A program made the position numbers and the translations under genes. The notes beneath the pieces are model-generated. The model had not been told where the DNA came from and did no database searches. It saw only the letters and a list, made by a program, of their open reading frames with translations. Positions 27,766-36,422 of a stretch of DNA of 64,000 nt are shown here, in pieces. The DNA is from Amycolatopsis sp. CA-128772 (lineage in GTDB: Bacteria > Actinomycetota > Actinomycetes > Mycobacteriales > Pseudonocardiaceae), in the NCBI RefSeq assembly GCF_002904295.1, contig NZ_PPHG01000003.1, positions 62,001 to 126,000 on the forward strand, read 5' to 3'. How positions within the stretch are numbered: position 1 is the stretch's first letter; every line of letters begins with the position of its first letter.

Positions 27766-28161
27766 GTGATCGAGTTCGTCCTGGACGGCCGCTCCAAGGT
27801 CGCCACGTACATGCAGCTCGTCGTGCAGGTGAAGCAGGCGCTGCGGGTCGGCCTGCTGCGCCCCGGCGACCAGCTGCCGAAGGTGCGCGAGGTGGCCCAG
27901 TCGCTGGCGATCAATCCGAACACCGTGCTCAAGGCCTACCGCGAGCTGGTGCTGGAGGAGCTCGCCGAAGGCCGGCCGGGCGTGGGCACCTTCGTCACCG
28001 GCAGCCTGGCCGGGCCGTCGCTGGGGCACCAGGCGCAGCTGCGCGACGAACTGGTGGCCTGGCTCGGGCGCGCCGAAGCCGCGGGGATGTCGGACGACGA
28101 CATCGCCGCCCTGATCGAGACCACGATGCGCGGCGCGCGGGCGCCGCAGGACCTGTCGTAG
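27766..28161 (+). CDS. YtrA-subfamily GntR transcriptional regulator
   Basis: A 131-residue GntR protein with the winged helix (VQVKQALRVGLLRPGDQLPKVREVAQSLAINPNTVLKAYREL) and only a short C-terminal dimerisation helix, which is the YtrA subtype that controls ABC transporter operons. GTG 27766 with AGGAAGG upstream. The ABC genes follow after 13 bp, so it is the first gene of the operon and probably represses it through the dyad at 27730-27751. Confidence 0.9.
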   Translation: MIEFVLDGRSKVATYMQLVVQVKQALRVGLLRPGDQLPKVREVAQSLAINPNTVLKAYRELVLEELAEGRPGVGTFVTGSLAGPSLGHQAQLRDELVAWLGRAEAAGMSDDDIAALIETTMRGARAPQDLS

Positions 28162-28174
28162 GGGAGTCCGGAAG

Positions 28175-29059
28175 ATGGAACTGGCGGTGGAGACCCGGGG
28201 GCTGGGGAAGCGGTACGGGCGCGCCTGGGCGGTGCAGGACTGCGCGCTCGAACTGCCCGCCGGGCGGATCGCGGCCCTGGTGGGCCCGAACGGCGCGGGC
28301 AAGACGACGTTGCTGCACCTGCTCGTCGGGCTGCTGCGGCCGGACGCGGGGGAGGTGCGCGTGTTCGGCCGCGACCCGCGGGCCGTGCTCGCCGACGTCG
28401 GGTTCGTCGCGCAGGACACCCCGCTGTACCGGGAGTTCACCGCGGCGGAGCTGGTCACCATGGGCGGCAAGCTCAACCGCCGCCGCTGGGACGCCCCGCT
28501 GGCCCGCGAACGGCTGGCCACGCTGGGCATTCCGCCGGACAAGCCGGTGGGCAAGCTGTCCGGCGGCCAGCGCGCCCAGGTCGCGCTGGCCCTGGCGCTG
28601 GCCAAGCGCCCCCGGCTGCTGCTCCTCGACGAGCCCATCGCGAGCCTGGATCCGCTGGCACGCCGGGAGTTCATGCAGACGCTGATGGGGGCGGTCGCCG
28701 AGAGCGAGACGACCGTGCTGCTGTCCTCGCACCTGCTCACCGACCTCGAACGCGTCTGCGACCACCTCGTCGTGCTGCAGCGGTCGCGCGTCCAGCTCAC
28801 CGGCGACGTCGACGAGCTCCTCGACAGCCACCGCACCCTGGTCGGCCCGCGCGCCGGCAGCGAATCCATCGCCGGCGTGGCGGAAGTCGTCCGCGCGAGC
28901 CACACCGAACGGCAGTCGACGCTGCTGGTCCGCCGCGGCGGCGGCCCGATCGATCCATTGTGGACGGAGCACGAAGTGACCCTGGAGGACGTGGTGCTGG
29001 CGCACCTCGCCGAAGCCGAAAGCCGCGTCGCGGCGTCCGCGTGGGAGGTGCCGGCATGA
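28175..29059 (+). CDS. ABC transporter ATP-binding protein
   Basis: A 294-residue nucleotide-binding subunit: Walker A GPNGAGKTT, Q-loop in VGFVAQDTP, signature LSGGQRAQ, Walker B LLLLDEP and H-loop LLSSHLL. The C-terminal 80 residues form the variable domain seen in GntR-linked exporters. It forms an exporter with the next gene; the stop and start overlap (ATGA). Antibiotic or lipid export is common in this class, but the substrate is unknown. Confidence 0.9.
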   Translation: MELAVETRGLGKRYGRAWAVQDCALELPAGRIAALVGPNGAGKTTLLHLLVGLLRPDAGEVRVFGRDPRAVLADVGFVAQDTPLYREFTAAELVTMGGKLNRRRWDAPLARERLATLGIPPDKPVGKLSGGQRAQVALALALAKRPRLLLLDEPIASLDPLARREFMQTLMGAVAESETTVLLSSHLLTDLERVCDHLVVLQRSRVQLTGDVDELLDSHRTLVGPRAGSESIAGVAEVVRASHTERQSTLLVRRGGGPIDPLWTEHEVTLEDVVLAHLAEAESRVAASAWEVPA

Positions 29060-30039
29060 TCTGGCTGACCTGGCGCCAGCACCGCAAGCAGGCGCTGTTC
29101 ACCCTCGGTGCGCTGGCGCTGCTCGCCGCCATCATGGTGCCCACGGGCCTGGCGATGCACGCGAAGTACGACAGCCTCGGCCTCGCCGCCTGCCGGGCCG
29201 CCCTCGGCACCGCGCCGCTGGTCACGCAGACCGAGGCGGTGGCGCGCTGCGAAAGCCTCGGCCACCAGTTCCAGGACCGGTTCAGCGGCCTGGTGTTCGT
29301 CGCCGTCCTGTTCGTGGTCCTGCCCGTGCTGGTCGGCGTGTTCTTCGGCGCGCCGCTGGTCGCCCGCGAGGTCGAGCAGGGCACCCACCGTCTCGTGTGG
29401 ACGCAGGGGGTCAGCCGGCGGCAGTGGGCGGTGGCGAAGTTCGGCCTGGTCGGCGCGATCACCGCGGTGCTGGCCATCGGGTACGCGCTGGGCGTGTCGT
29501 GGTGGTTCCAGCCGCTGGTCGGCGCGACCACCGGCCGGCTGACCTACATCTCGTTCGACGTCCAGGGGATCGTGCCGGTCGCGTACACGCTGTTCGCGCT
29601 CGCCCTCGGCGTCTTCGCCGGGACGTACTGGCGGAAAGTGCTGCCCGCCATGGGCATCGCGCTCGTCGGGTTCGCGGCGGTCCGGGTCGCGATCGAGGTC
29701 CTGGCCCGGCCGCGGTACCTGCCCGCGCAGAGCCTCTCGTTCTCCCCCGGGGGCACGCAGACGCCGAACCCGGCGTCCGGGGACTGGGTGATGCAGCAGG
29801 GGGTCCGCAACGCGGCGGGGGACATGGTCCTGCCGGACGCGCAGATCGGTCCGTGCCCGCCGTCCGGCTGCGGGGCCGGCCCGGGTCCCCGCGAGGCGGG
29901 CCCCGGCGCCTACAACTGGCTGCAGTACCAGCCGGGGGACCGGTTCTGGCTCTTCCAGGGCATCGAAACCGGGATCTTCGTGCTGCTGGCGGCCGCGCTC
30001 TTGTTCTTCGCGCTCCGCCGCCTGCGCACGATCGCCTGA
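29056..30039 (+). CDS. ABC-2-type transporter permease subunit
   Basis: A 327-residue membrane protein with about six helices: ALFTLGALALLAAIMV at 15-30, LVFVAVLFVVLPVLVGVFF at about 80-98, then GLVGAITAVLAIGYALGV, YTLFALALGVFAGTY, VLPAMGIALVGFAAV and a last helix before the basic tail LRRLRTIA. A large extracytoplasmic loop containing two Cys lies between the last two helices. PLVAREVEQGTHRLVWTQGVSRRQW is the conserved coupling segment of this permease class. It is translationally coupled to the ATPase gene. Confidence 0.85.
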   Translation: MIWLTWRQHRKQALFTLGALALLAAIMVPTGLAMHAKYDSLGLAACRAALGTAPLVTQTEAVARCESLGHQFQDRFSGLVFVAVLFVVLPVLVGVFFGAPLVAREVEQGTHRLVWTQGVSRRQWAVAKFGLVGAITAVLAIGYALGVSWWFQPLVGATTGRLTYISFDVQGIVPVAYTLFALALGVFAGTYWRKVLPAMGIALVGFAAVRVAIEVLARPRYLPAQSLSFSPGGTQTPNPASGDWVMQQGVRNAAGDMVLPDAQIGPCPPSGCGAGPGPREAGPGAYNWLQYQPGDRFWLFQGIETGIFVLLAAALLFFALRRLRTIA

Positions 30040-30174
30040 CGCCGCAGGTTCTCCACCGGACGCCGGTGCGGCTTCGTGAGTTTCCCACCGCGCGGCGGCC
30101 GATCGGGTGATCTGCCGGGACAAGTGGGCGAACCGTCCCCGGAGTGCCGGTGCACCGTCGTACAGTCCCACCCG

Positions 30175-31707
30175 GTGAGGGAGCACAACGGTTTTACCGC
30201 TGGGCGCGCGGGGGATTCGGAACCGTGGCGGGTGTGCCTGCTGGACTCGTCGGGCCGGGCACTGGGTGCCGGCATGCTGCTGGGCGAATCCACGGTGCTC
30301 ACCTGCGCGCACGTCGTGCAGGCCGCGGGAGCTGAAGCGCTTTCGGGCGGCCAGGTGCTGGTCCGGTTCGTCGGCCTGCCCGGAATGCCGGAGGCGCAGG
30401 CCGGGGTCCGGCCCGGCTGTTGGGTGCCGCCGGAAGAGGACGGCCGCGGTGACATCGCCCTGCTGGACCTCGCCGAAGCGTTCCCCCACGTCCCCGGCGC
30501 GCCGCTGGTGCGCCTCGGCGCGGTGCGCGACCGGGTGGTCCACACCTACGGCTTCCCGCACCCGCACCGCCACGGCGTCTGGGTGAACGACGCCGAGCTG
30601 GCCGGCCCGGCCGGCGCCGCCGGGGAGTGGATCCAGCTCAACTCGAAACTGCCGGGGGAACGGGTCCGCCGCGGTTTCAGCGGGGCCGGCGTGATCGACA
30701 AGGCGACCGGCGCGGTGCTCGGGATGGTGGTCACCGAGTACACCGACGAGCGCGCCGGGCTCGCCTACCTGATCCCGGTCGAGGTGATCGCCCGGCACGT
30801 GCCGGAGGTGGCGCGGTGGGTGGGCGAGCCGCCGCGGCCGTCGGCCGGCCCGCTGGTCGTGCTGCTCGGGAACGGCGACCCAGCGCACCTGGACCGGTTC
30901 CTGGCCCAGGTGCGGCGCGAGCGCCGGGTGGCCGGGCCCGCGGGGGCCGGCGACCGGCTCACCGCGATCGTGGACGCCACCGGCAAGACCGCGGACGAGG
31001 TGGCCGAGCACGTCAGCGCGGGCATCAGCACCGAAGAGGTCACCACGGCGCTGGCGGCCCACCCGGAGGACGTCGCGGTGGCCGTCACCGGCATCGACGC
31101 CGCCCGCGCGCCGGAGGAAGTGCTCACCGGCGCGGTGAAACCGTTGATGGACAAGGGAGCCACCGTGCTCGCCCAGTTCGGCGGGCCGGATTCGCCCGGG
31201 CTGCGGCTGGCCCGCCGCTGGGAGAGCGAGCGGAACGCGCACCGCCTGGCGCGGCTGGCGCTGCTGGTCGAGATGGTGGAGTACGAGGAGGACCGCACGC
31301 GGCAGCTGGCCGGCCGGCTCGGTGCGCGCGCGGCGGTACCCGGCCGCTCGGCGGACCTGCGCCTGCGGCTGGGTGCGCTGCGGTCGGCGGGGGAGCGGAT
31401 CGATCCGGGCCGGGTGCGGCGCGCCCTGGCGGTGACCGAGCGGGATGCCGAGACCGCGTGGCGGGAGCTCGGCGTGCTGCACACCGACCTCGTGCCGCGG
31501 GCCCGCCGGCACGACGAACTGCACGGACGGCTGCGCGGCTACAACGCGAAGGCCACCGCCGCGGGCCTGATGGAGGACGAGGAACTGGCGGAGCTGTACC
31601 GCCCGGCCATGGAAACGCTGACCACCCGGCCGGACGAGCCCGAAGCGGCGGCCGGGCTCGTCGAGCGGTACGTGCGCGCGGTCCGCCGCCGGCTGGAGGG
31701 CGCGTGA
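30175..31707 (+). CDS. Trypsin-like serine protease with helical C-terminal region (first gene of the PknG-like operon)
   Basis: A 510-residue cytoplasmic protein with no signal peptide. Residues 15-215 form a trypsin-like domain with an apparently complete triad: His46 in TCAHVV, Asp93 in GDIALLDL and Ser169 in GFSGAGV. Residues 220-360 form an alpha/beta region of unknown type, and the rest is Arg/Glu/Leu-rich helix. Trypsin-like domains of this kind occur in actinobacterial conflict and signalling operons together with Trypco proteins, as here (Trypco1 at 37736-38086). GTG 30175 is the start nearest the domain. The stop overlaps the kinase start (GTGA). Confidence 0.8.
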   Translation: MREHNGFTAGRAGDSEPWRVCLLDSSGRALGAGMLLGESTVLTCAHVVQAAGAEALSGGQVLVRFVGLPGMPEAQAGVRPGCWVPPEEDGRGDIALLDLAEAFPHVPGAPLVRLGAVRDRVVHTYGFPHPHRHGVWVNDAELAGPAGAAGEWIQLNSKLPGERVRRGFSGAGVIDKATGAVLGMVVTEYTDERAGLAYLIPVEVIARHVPEVARWVGEPPRPSAGPLVVLLGNGDPAHLDRFLAQVRRERRVAGPAGAGDRLTAIVDATGKTADEVAEHVSAGISTEEVTTALAAHPEDVAVAVTGIDAARAPEEVLTGAVKPLMDKGATVLAQFGGPDSPGLRLARRWESERNAHRLARLALLVEMVEYEEDRTRQLAGRLGARAAVPGRSADLRLRLGALRSAGERIDPGRVRRALAVTERDAETAWRELGVLHTDLVPRARRHDELHGRLRGYNAKATAAGLMEDEELAELYRPAMETLTTRPDEPEAAAGLVERYVRAVRRRLEGA

Positions 31708-33881
31708 CGGCGGAAACGGTGTGGTGCCACGGGCAACCGGTCGGGCCGATCGGGTTCTGCGAGGTCTGCGGCCACCGCCGGGTCCCGGCCGAGCGGCCGG
31801 CGGCCGGCCCCGGCGGGTCCGGCCCGGCGATGGAGAGCACCCGGCGCAGCGTCGAGTTCTGGGGCGGCGACGCGGATTTCCAGTCCCTGCCGGCGATCGA
31901 GGTGCCGGACCCGGAGAAGCTCGTCCTCGCCGAGCCCGTCTACCCCGAACGGCTTCGGTTCTGCGGCGGCTGCGGCGCGCCGGTCGGCCGCGCCTACGCC
32001 GGTCAACCCGCGTTCGCCGAAGGGTTCTGCGAAAACTGCGGCTTGCCGTTCTCCTTCCTGCCCAAGCTGACCCGCGGCGAGCGGATCGGTGACCGCTACG
32101 ACGTGCTCGGCTGCTTCGCCCACGGCGGCCTCGGCTGGATCTACCTGGCCACCGACACCGCGCTCGGCGGCCAGCACGTCGTGCTCAAGGGCGTGATCAA
32201 CAGCGGCAACGCGGTGCGGCGCGCGCTCGCCCGGGTCGAACGCGACGTGCTCGTCCGGCTCGACCACCCCAACATCGTGCGAATAACCGACTTCGTCGAG
32301 CACGGCGCCGAGCCGGACACCTACCTGGTGATGGAGTACGTCGGCGGGCGGTCGCTGCGCGACCTGCTGCGGGACGGCCCGCCGCCGCGGGTCGAGCACG
32401 TGGTCGTCTACGGCCGGGCGATCCTCGCCGCGCTGGACTACCTGCACGGCGAGGGCCTGCTCTACTGCGACATGAGCCCGGCGAACGTGATCCACGGCGA
32501 CAAGCGCGTCAAGGTGATCGACCTCGGCGCGGCCCGTTCGATCGACGACCCGGCCGGGGCGAGCGTCGGGACCGAAGGGTTCCAGGCACCGGCGCACGAG
32601 ATCGCCCGGCACGGCCTGACCGTCCGCTCGGACCTGCACGCCGTCGGCCGGACGCTGCAGGTCCTGCTCGAAGCGGCGAGCGAGGACCCCGGCCAGGACG
32701 GCGTCGCCGGGGGCCTGGACTCCCTGAACCGCGTCCTCGAGCGGGCGGTCGCGCCGTTCGAACGGCGGTTCGCCACCGCGGCCGAGATGGCGGAGCAGCT
32801 CGACGGCGTGCGCCGGGAAATCCTGTCCCTGCGCGACGAACGGCCGCGGCCGGTGCCGTCGGCGCTGTTCGAGGACACCGCGGAACTGCTCGACGACGGC
32901 CTCGGCGCGGTGCCCGGCCTCGACCACTGGCTCACCGGCGACCACGCCGGCGGCCGGCTGGCGCTCGGCCTGCCCGGCGCCGCCGGCGGCGCCGGCCGGC
33001 TGCCGATCCCGCGGGTCGCCCCGGACGACCCGGCGGCCGCGTTCATCGCCGCCGCGGGCGCGCCCGGCCCGCACCGCTGGCTGGGCAAGCTCGCGATGTT
33101 CGGCGAACGCTCGGTCGAGATCGCGTTCGCCGAGACGCGCGCGCAGGTCGCCCTGGGCGAACCGGGAGCCGCCGCCCACGCCCTGGCCGCCGCCGAAGAA
33201 CTGCTGGGTCCCGAGGCCGCGCGCGACTGGCGGGCCGCCTGGCACCACGGCCTGCTGGCGCTGGCCCGCGGCAACGCCGAAGAAGCCGCGGCCGCGTTCG
33301 ACCGGGTGCACCGGAGCTGGCCCGGCGAGATCGCGCCGAAGCTGGCGCTCGGGTTCTGCGCCGAACTGCGCGGCGAGACCGGCCTCGCCGAGCGCTGCTA
33401 CCGCTCGGTGTGGCACCGCGATCACGCCCAGGTCAGCGCCGCGTTCGGGCTGGCCCGCTGCCACCTCCGCAGCCGGGGCCGCGACGCCGCGGTCGCCCTG
33501 CTCGACGCCGTCCCGCCGATTTCCCGCCACTACGACGCCGCGCGGATCGCCACCGTGCGGATCCGGGCCGCCCGCCTGCCGTCCGGGCCGCCGAGCGGCG
33601 ACGACCTGGCCGACGCCGCCCGCCGGCTGCCCGAGCTCTACCTCGACCGGGAGGCCAAGGACCGGCTGGAAGCGCTCGTCCGCGAGGCCGCGCTGGCCGG
33701 GCTCGACGGCCGGGAGGGCTGGGACGGCGGCGAGCTCCTCGGCGAGCGCGTCACCGAACGCGGCCTGCGGACGCTGCTGGAGCGGTCGCTGCGCCGGCTC
33801 GCCGAGCGGGCGCGGGACCGCGACGAACACGGCGTGCTGGTCGACCTCGCGAACTCCGTCCGGCCGAGAACGAGAAGGTGA
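31704..33881 (+). CDS. PknG-like serine/threonine protein kinase with zinc ribbons and TPR
   Basis: A 725-residue protein with PknG architecture. Cys pairs at 19/22, 87/90 and 109/112 form rubredoxin-like zinc sites, then a kinase domain (about 132-395) and TPR-like helices to the end. Close matches to mycobacterial PknG are AHGGLGWIYLA, VMEYVGGRSL, DLGA in place of DFG, APKLALGF, and SAAFGLARC. The ATP Lys (VVLK, 162) and Asp256 and Asn261 of the catalytic loop are present, but the loop reads CDMSPAN, with Ser where kinases have Lys. PknG senses amino-acid supply through GlnX and GlnH; counterparts of both follow downstream. GTG 31704. Confidence 0.9.
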   Translation: MTAETVWCHGQPVGPIGFCEVCGHRRVPAERPAAGPGGSGPAMESTRRSVEFWGGDADFQSLPAIEVPDPEKLVLAEPVYPERLRFCGGCGAPVGRAYAGQPAFAEGFCENCGLPFSFLPKLTRGERIGDRYDVLGCFAHGGLGWIYLATDTALGGQHVVLKGVINSGNAVRRALARVERDVLVRLDHPNIVRITDFVEHGAEPDTYLVMEYVGGRSLRDLLRDGPPPRVEHVVVYGRAILAALDYLHGEGLLYCDMSPANVIHGDKRVKVIDLGAARSIDDPAGASVGTEGFQAPAHEIARHGLTVRSDLHAVGRTLQVLLEAASEDPGQDGVAGGLDSLNRVLERAVAPFERRFATAAEMAEQLDGVRREILSLRDERPRPVPSALFEDTAELLDDGLGAVPGLDHWLTGDHAGGRLALGLPGAAGGAGRLPIPRVAPDDPAAAFIAAAGAPGPHRWLGKLAMFGERSVEIAFAETRAQVALGEPGAAAHALAAAEELLGPEAARDWRAAWHHGLLALARGNAEEAAAAFDRVHRSWPGEIAPKLALGFCAELRGETGLAERCYRSVWHRDHAQVSAAFGLARCHLRSRGRDAAVALLDAVPPISRHYDAARIATVRIRAARLPSGPPSGDDLADAARRLPELYLDREAKDRLEALVREAALAGLDGREGWDGGELLGERVTERGLRTLLERSLRRLAERARDRDEHGVLVDLANSVRPRTRR

Positions 33882-33885
33882 TCGG

Positions 33886-35310
33886 ATGCCCGAGCGGGAC
33901 CGCCCGTCGTTCACCCTGCAGCTGAGCCAGAACAAGTACCTCGCGCCCGCCGACGACCGGATGGACGTCGTGCTCACCGTGCGGGCCGGCGAAGCGGGGG
34001 CGGCCGTGGCCGCGCCGCCGCCGACCGCCGAGCTGCTGCTGGTCGACTGCTCCAGCTCGATGGACTGGCCGCCCACGAAGATCGAGGCCGCGCGGCACGC
34101 GTGCCGCGCGGCCATCGGCTCGCTGCGCGACGGCGTGCTGTTCGGCGTGGTCGAGTGCACCGGCCGGGCGCGGCTGGTCTACCCGGCCGCGCCGCCGCTG
34201 GCGGTGGCCGGCGACCGGACCCGCCAGGAGGCGAAGGACGCGGTCTCCGGGCTGATCGCCGGCGGCGGCACCGCGATGAGCACGTGGCTGGACCTGGCCC
34301 GGGAGCTGTTCGACCGGACGCCGGCGGCCATCCGGCACGCCGTGCTGCTCACCGACGGCCGGAACCAGTCCGACCGCGCCGGTGCGCTGGAGGCCACGCT
34401 GGACCGGTGCCGGGGCCGGTTCGCCTGCGACGCCCGGGGCATCGGCGACGACTGGGAACCGCGGGACCTGCAGCGCATCGCGTCCGTGCTGCGGGGCAGC
34501 GCGGACGCCGTCCTGGAGGACGCCGAGCTCGCCGGGGACTTCCGGCGGCTGGTCGAGCGGGCGATGGGCCGGACCGTGCCCGACCTCCGGCTGCGGATGA
34601 CCACCATGCCCTACAGCCGGCTGCGGTTCGTCAAGCAGGTCTTCCCCACCGAGGTCGACCTCACCGCCCAGTGCCGGACCGACGGCCGTGTCCTCGAGCT
34701 GCCCACCGGGGCGTGGGGCGACGAGCTGCGCGAGTACCACCTCTGCCTCGACGTCTCGGCGGGGGAGCTGACTCGGTACGAGGACCTGCTGCTCGGCACC
34801 GTCGCCCTGGCCGAAGGCGCCGACGACCCGGTCGGCGATCCGCAGGCCGTCGTGGGCTACCTGACCGACGACCTCGCGCTGTCCAGCGTGCCGGACGACC
34901 AGGTCGCCCGCGTCACCGGGCAGGCCGAGCTGGGCCGCGCGGTCCGGGCGGGCTGGGACGCCTTCGAGCGCGACGACCGGCCGGAGGCGGCCCGCGAATG
35001 GGGCACCGCGGTCCGGCTGGCGACCGAGCTGGGCAACACCGAGATCCTCAAGCGCCTGGGCCGGCTGGTCGACCTGCGTGACGACGGCGGCGTGGCCTTC
35101 AAGGAGGGCGTGCGCCCGCGCGACGGGTTCTCCCTGGTGCTCGGGTCGACCATCTCCACTTACACCGGTTCGCCCGCCCCCGCCGTGGCCGTCCCGCGCG
35201 ACGCGGACGGCGCCCCGCGCCAGTGCGTCCACTGTGGACACCGGGCGCCGCCGTCGGCGAAGTGGTGCGGGCACTGCCGTGAGCCGTTCGAAGCGGGGGC
35301 GTCGTCGTGA
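33886..35310 (+). CDS. vWA-domain protein with C-terminal zinc ribbon
   Basis: A 474-residue cytoplasmic protein. Residues 45-230 are a von Willebrand A domain with an intact MIDAS: DCSSSM (DxSxS), Thr in GGGTAMS and Asp in LLTDGRN. A beta-rich middle region (about 230-340) and helices follow, ending in a ribbon CVHC...CGHC at about 445-465. vWA proteins with a metal site usually bind partner proteins in Mg-dependent fashion. Lying 4 bp after the kinase gene and overlapping the next start, it is probably a substrate or scaffold of the PknG-like kinase; similar ribbons occur in both proteins. Confidence 0.85.
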   Translation: MPERDRPSFTLQLSQNKYLAPADDRMDVVLTVRAGEAGAAVAAPPPTAELLLVDCSSSMDWPPTKIEAARHACRAAIGSLRDGVLFGVVECTGRARLVYPAAPPLAVAGDRTRQEAKDAVSGLIAGGGTAMSTWLDLARELFDRTPAAIRHAVLLTDGRNQSDRAGALEATLDRCRGRFACDARGIGDDWEPRDLQRIASVLRGSADAVLEDAELAGDFRRLVERAMGRTVPDLRLRMTTMPYSRLRFVKQVFPTEVDLTAQCRTDGRVLELPTGAWGDELREYHLCLDVSAGELTRYEDLLLGTVALAEGADDPVGDPQAVVGYLTDDLALSSVPDDQVARVTGQAELGRAVRAGWDAFERDDRPEAAREWGTAVRLATELGNTEILKRLGRLVDLRDDGGVAFKEGVRPRDGFSLVLGSTISTYTGSPAPAVAVPRDADGAPRQCVHCGHRAPPSAKWCGHCREPFEAGASS

Positions 35311-36422
35311 CGGTGACCAGCACGACCCGGCAGACGCTGTGGTGGCTGCGGCTCGGCCTCGCCGCCGCCAGCGTGCTCGTGCTGGGGACCGCGCTGGCGA
35401 CCTTCCTCGGCGTGCGGGCCAGCATCGCCGAGGTGCGGGACCGCACCGCGCCCGCGGTGCTCGAGGTGTCGCTGGCCAAGGAGGCGGTGGTGGCCGCGCA
35501 CGGCGCGGCGGTGACCGCGTTCGAATCCCGCCAGGCGCGCCTCACCGGCCCCAGCGAGCAGTACGAGGACGAGACCGCCCGGGCCAGCCAGCAGCTCGCC
35601 CAAGTCGCCGAGCACAACGCGGCCGGGGAGTCCGGCAGCCGCACGCTGCGGCTGATCGAAGGGCTGCTGCCGTCGTACAACGGCTTCGTCGGGCAGGCCG
35701 ACGCGCACTTCCGGCAGGAGGCGGGCGGCCCGCTCACCGCGAGCAACCTGCTGTCGGCGTCGGATCTGCTGACCGCGCCGGAAAACGGGATCCTGGCGCG
35801 GCTCGACTCGCTCGAAGCCGCCCAGCGCGCCGCCCTGGACGAACAGCTCGGGACGAGCTGGCTGAGTCCCGCGATCATGTTCTTGTGGGCGGTGCCGCTG
35901 CTCGTGCTGCTGGCCGCGCTCGGCTGGGCGCAGTGGTTCCTCGCGCGGCGGTTCCGGCGTGCGGTGAACCCCTGGCTGGTGGCGGCGACGGCCGGGTGCG
36001 TGCTGCTGGGCGCGGCCACGGCGTTGCTGCTCGGCGTCCAGTCCGACGCGAGGGACGGCGGCGCCGCGCTGGAGCACGTCGTGGACACGCGGTCCGCGGC
36101 GACCGCGGCCGCCGCGGACCGGGCCCGGTGGACCCTCGCCCAGGTGCTGACCGCCCAGTGCGGCCCCGAGGGGGTGGCCGCGTGCGGCGACACGGTGACC
36201 GCGTTCGCCGCCGGGACCCCCGTTCCGCCCACCGCAACGGAGAAGCCGCCCTCCGCGGTCGACGAGGCGGCGCTGCTGGATGCCGGGCTCACCGAACCGG
36301 CCTGGACCGGCGTGCTCGGGTACGCGATCGCCGTGCTGGCCGCCGCGATCGGCGTCCTCTCGGTCGTCGGCCTGCAACGCCGGCTCGACGAATACCAGTT
36401 CCGCGTGAGGAGGCAACCGTGA
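35307..36422 (+). CDS. Four-helix membrane sensor protein (GlnX-like position)
   Basis: A 371-residue membrane protein. TM1 lies at about 13-33 and is followed by an extracytoplasmic helical domain of about 150 residues; TM2 and TM3 (about 190-212 and 221-241) form a hairpin with a short basic loop; a second, smaller extracytoplasmic domain holds two Cys; TM4 is at about 342-362, with a short cytoplasmic tail. This layout matches the GlnX type of transmembrane protein next to pknG in mycobacteria, which relays binding of a periplasmic sensor to PknG. Sequence identity to GlnX was not tested. GTG 35307 overlaps the previous stop. Confidence 0.75.
   Translation: MTVTSTTRQTLWWLRLGLAAASVLVLGTALATFLGVRASIAEVRDRTAPAVLEVSLAKEAVVAAHGAAVTAFESRQARLTGPSEQYEDETARASQQLAQVAEHNAAGESGSRTLRLIEGLLPSYNGFVGQADAHFRQEAGGPLTASNLLSASDLLTAPENGILARLDSLEAAQRAALDEQLGTSWLSPAIMFLWAVPLLVLLAALGWAQWFLARRFRRAVNPWLVAATAGCVLLGAATALLLGVQSDARDGGAALEHVVDTRSAATAAAADRARWTLAQVLTAQCGPEGVAACGDTVTAFAAGTPVPPTATEKPPSAVDEAALLDAGLTEPAWTGVLGYAIAVLAAAIGVLSVVGLQRRLDEYQFRVRRQP

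Noticed and set aside
21118..28161. Biosynthetic gene cluster for an indole-derived product
   Set aside because: The indolepyruvate-type, ThDP and cyclase genes fit amino-acid catabolism, and no assembly-line or tailoring enzymes are present.
26875..31524. Very long minus-strand open frame (about 1550 codons) across the ABC and protease genes
   Set aside because: Only its last 257 codons (the cyclase) are protein-like; the rest is antisense to clearly recognised genes on the plus strand and has Arg/Gly/Pro-rich shadow composition.
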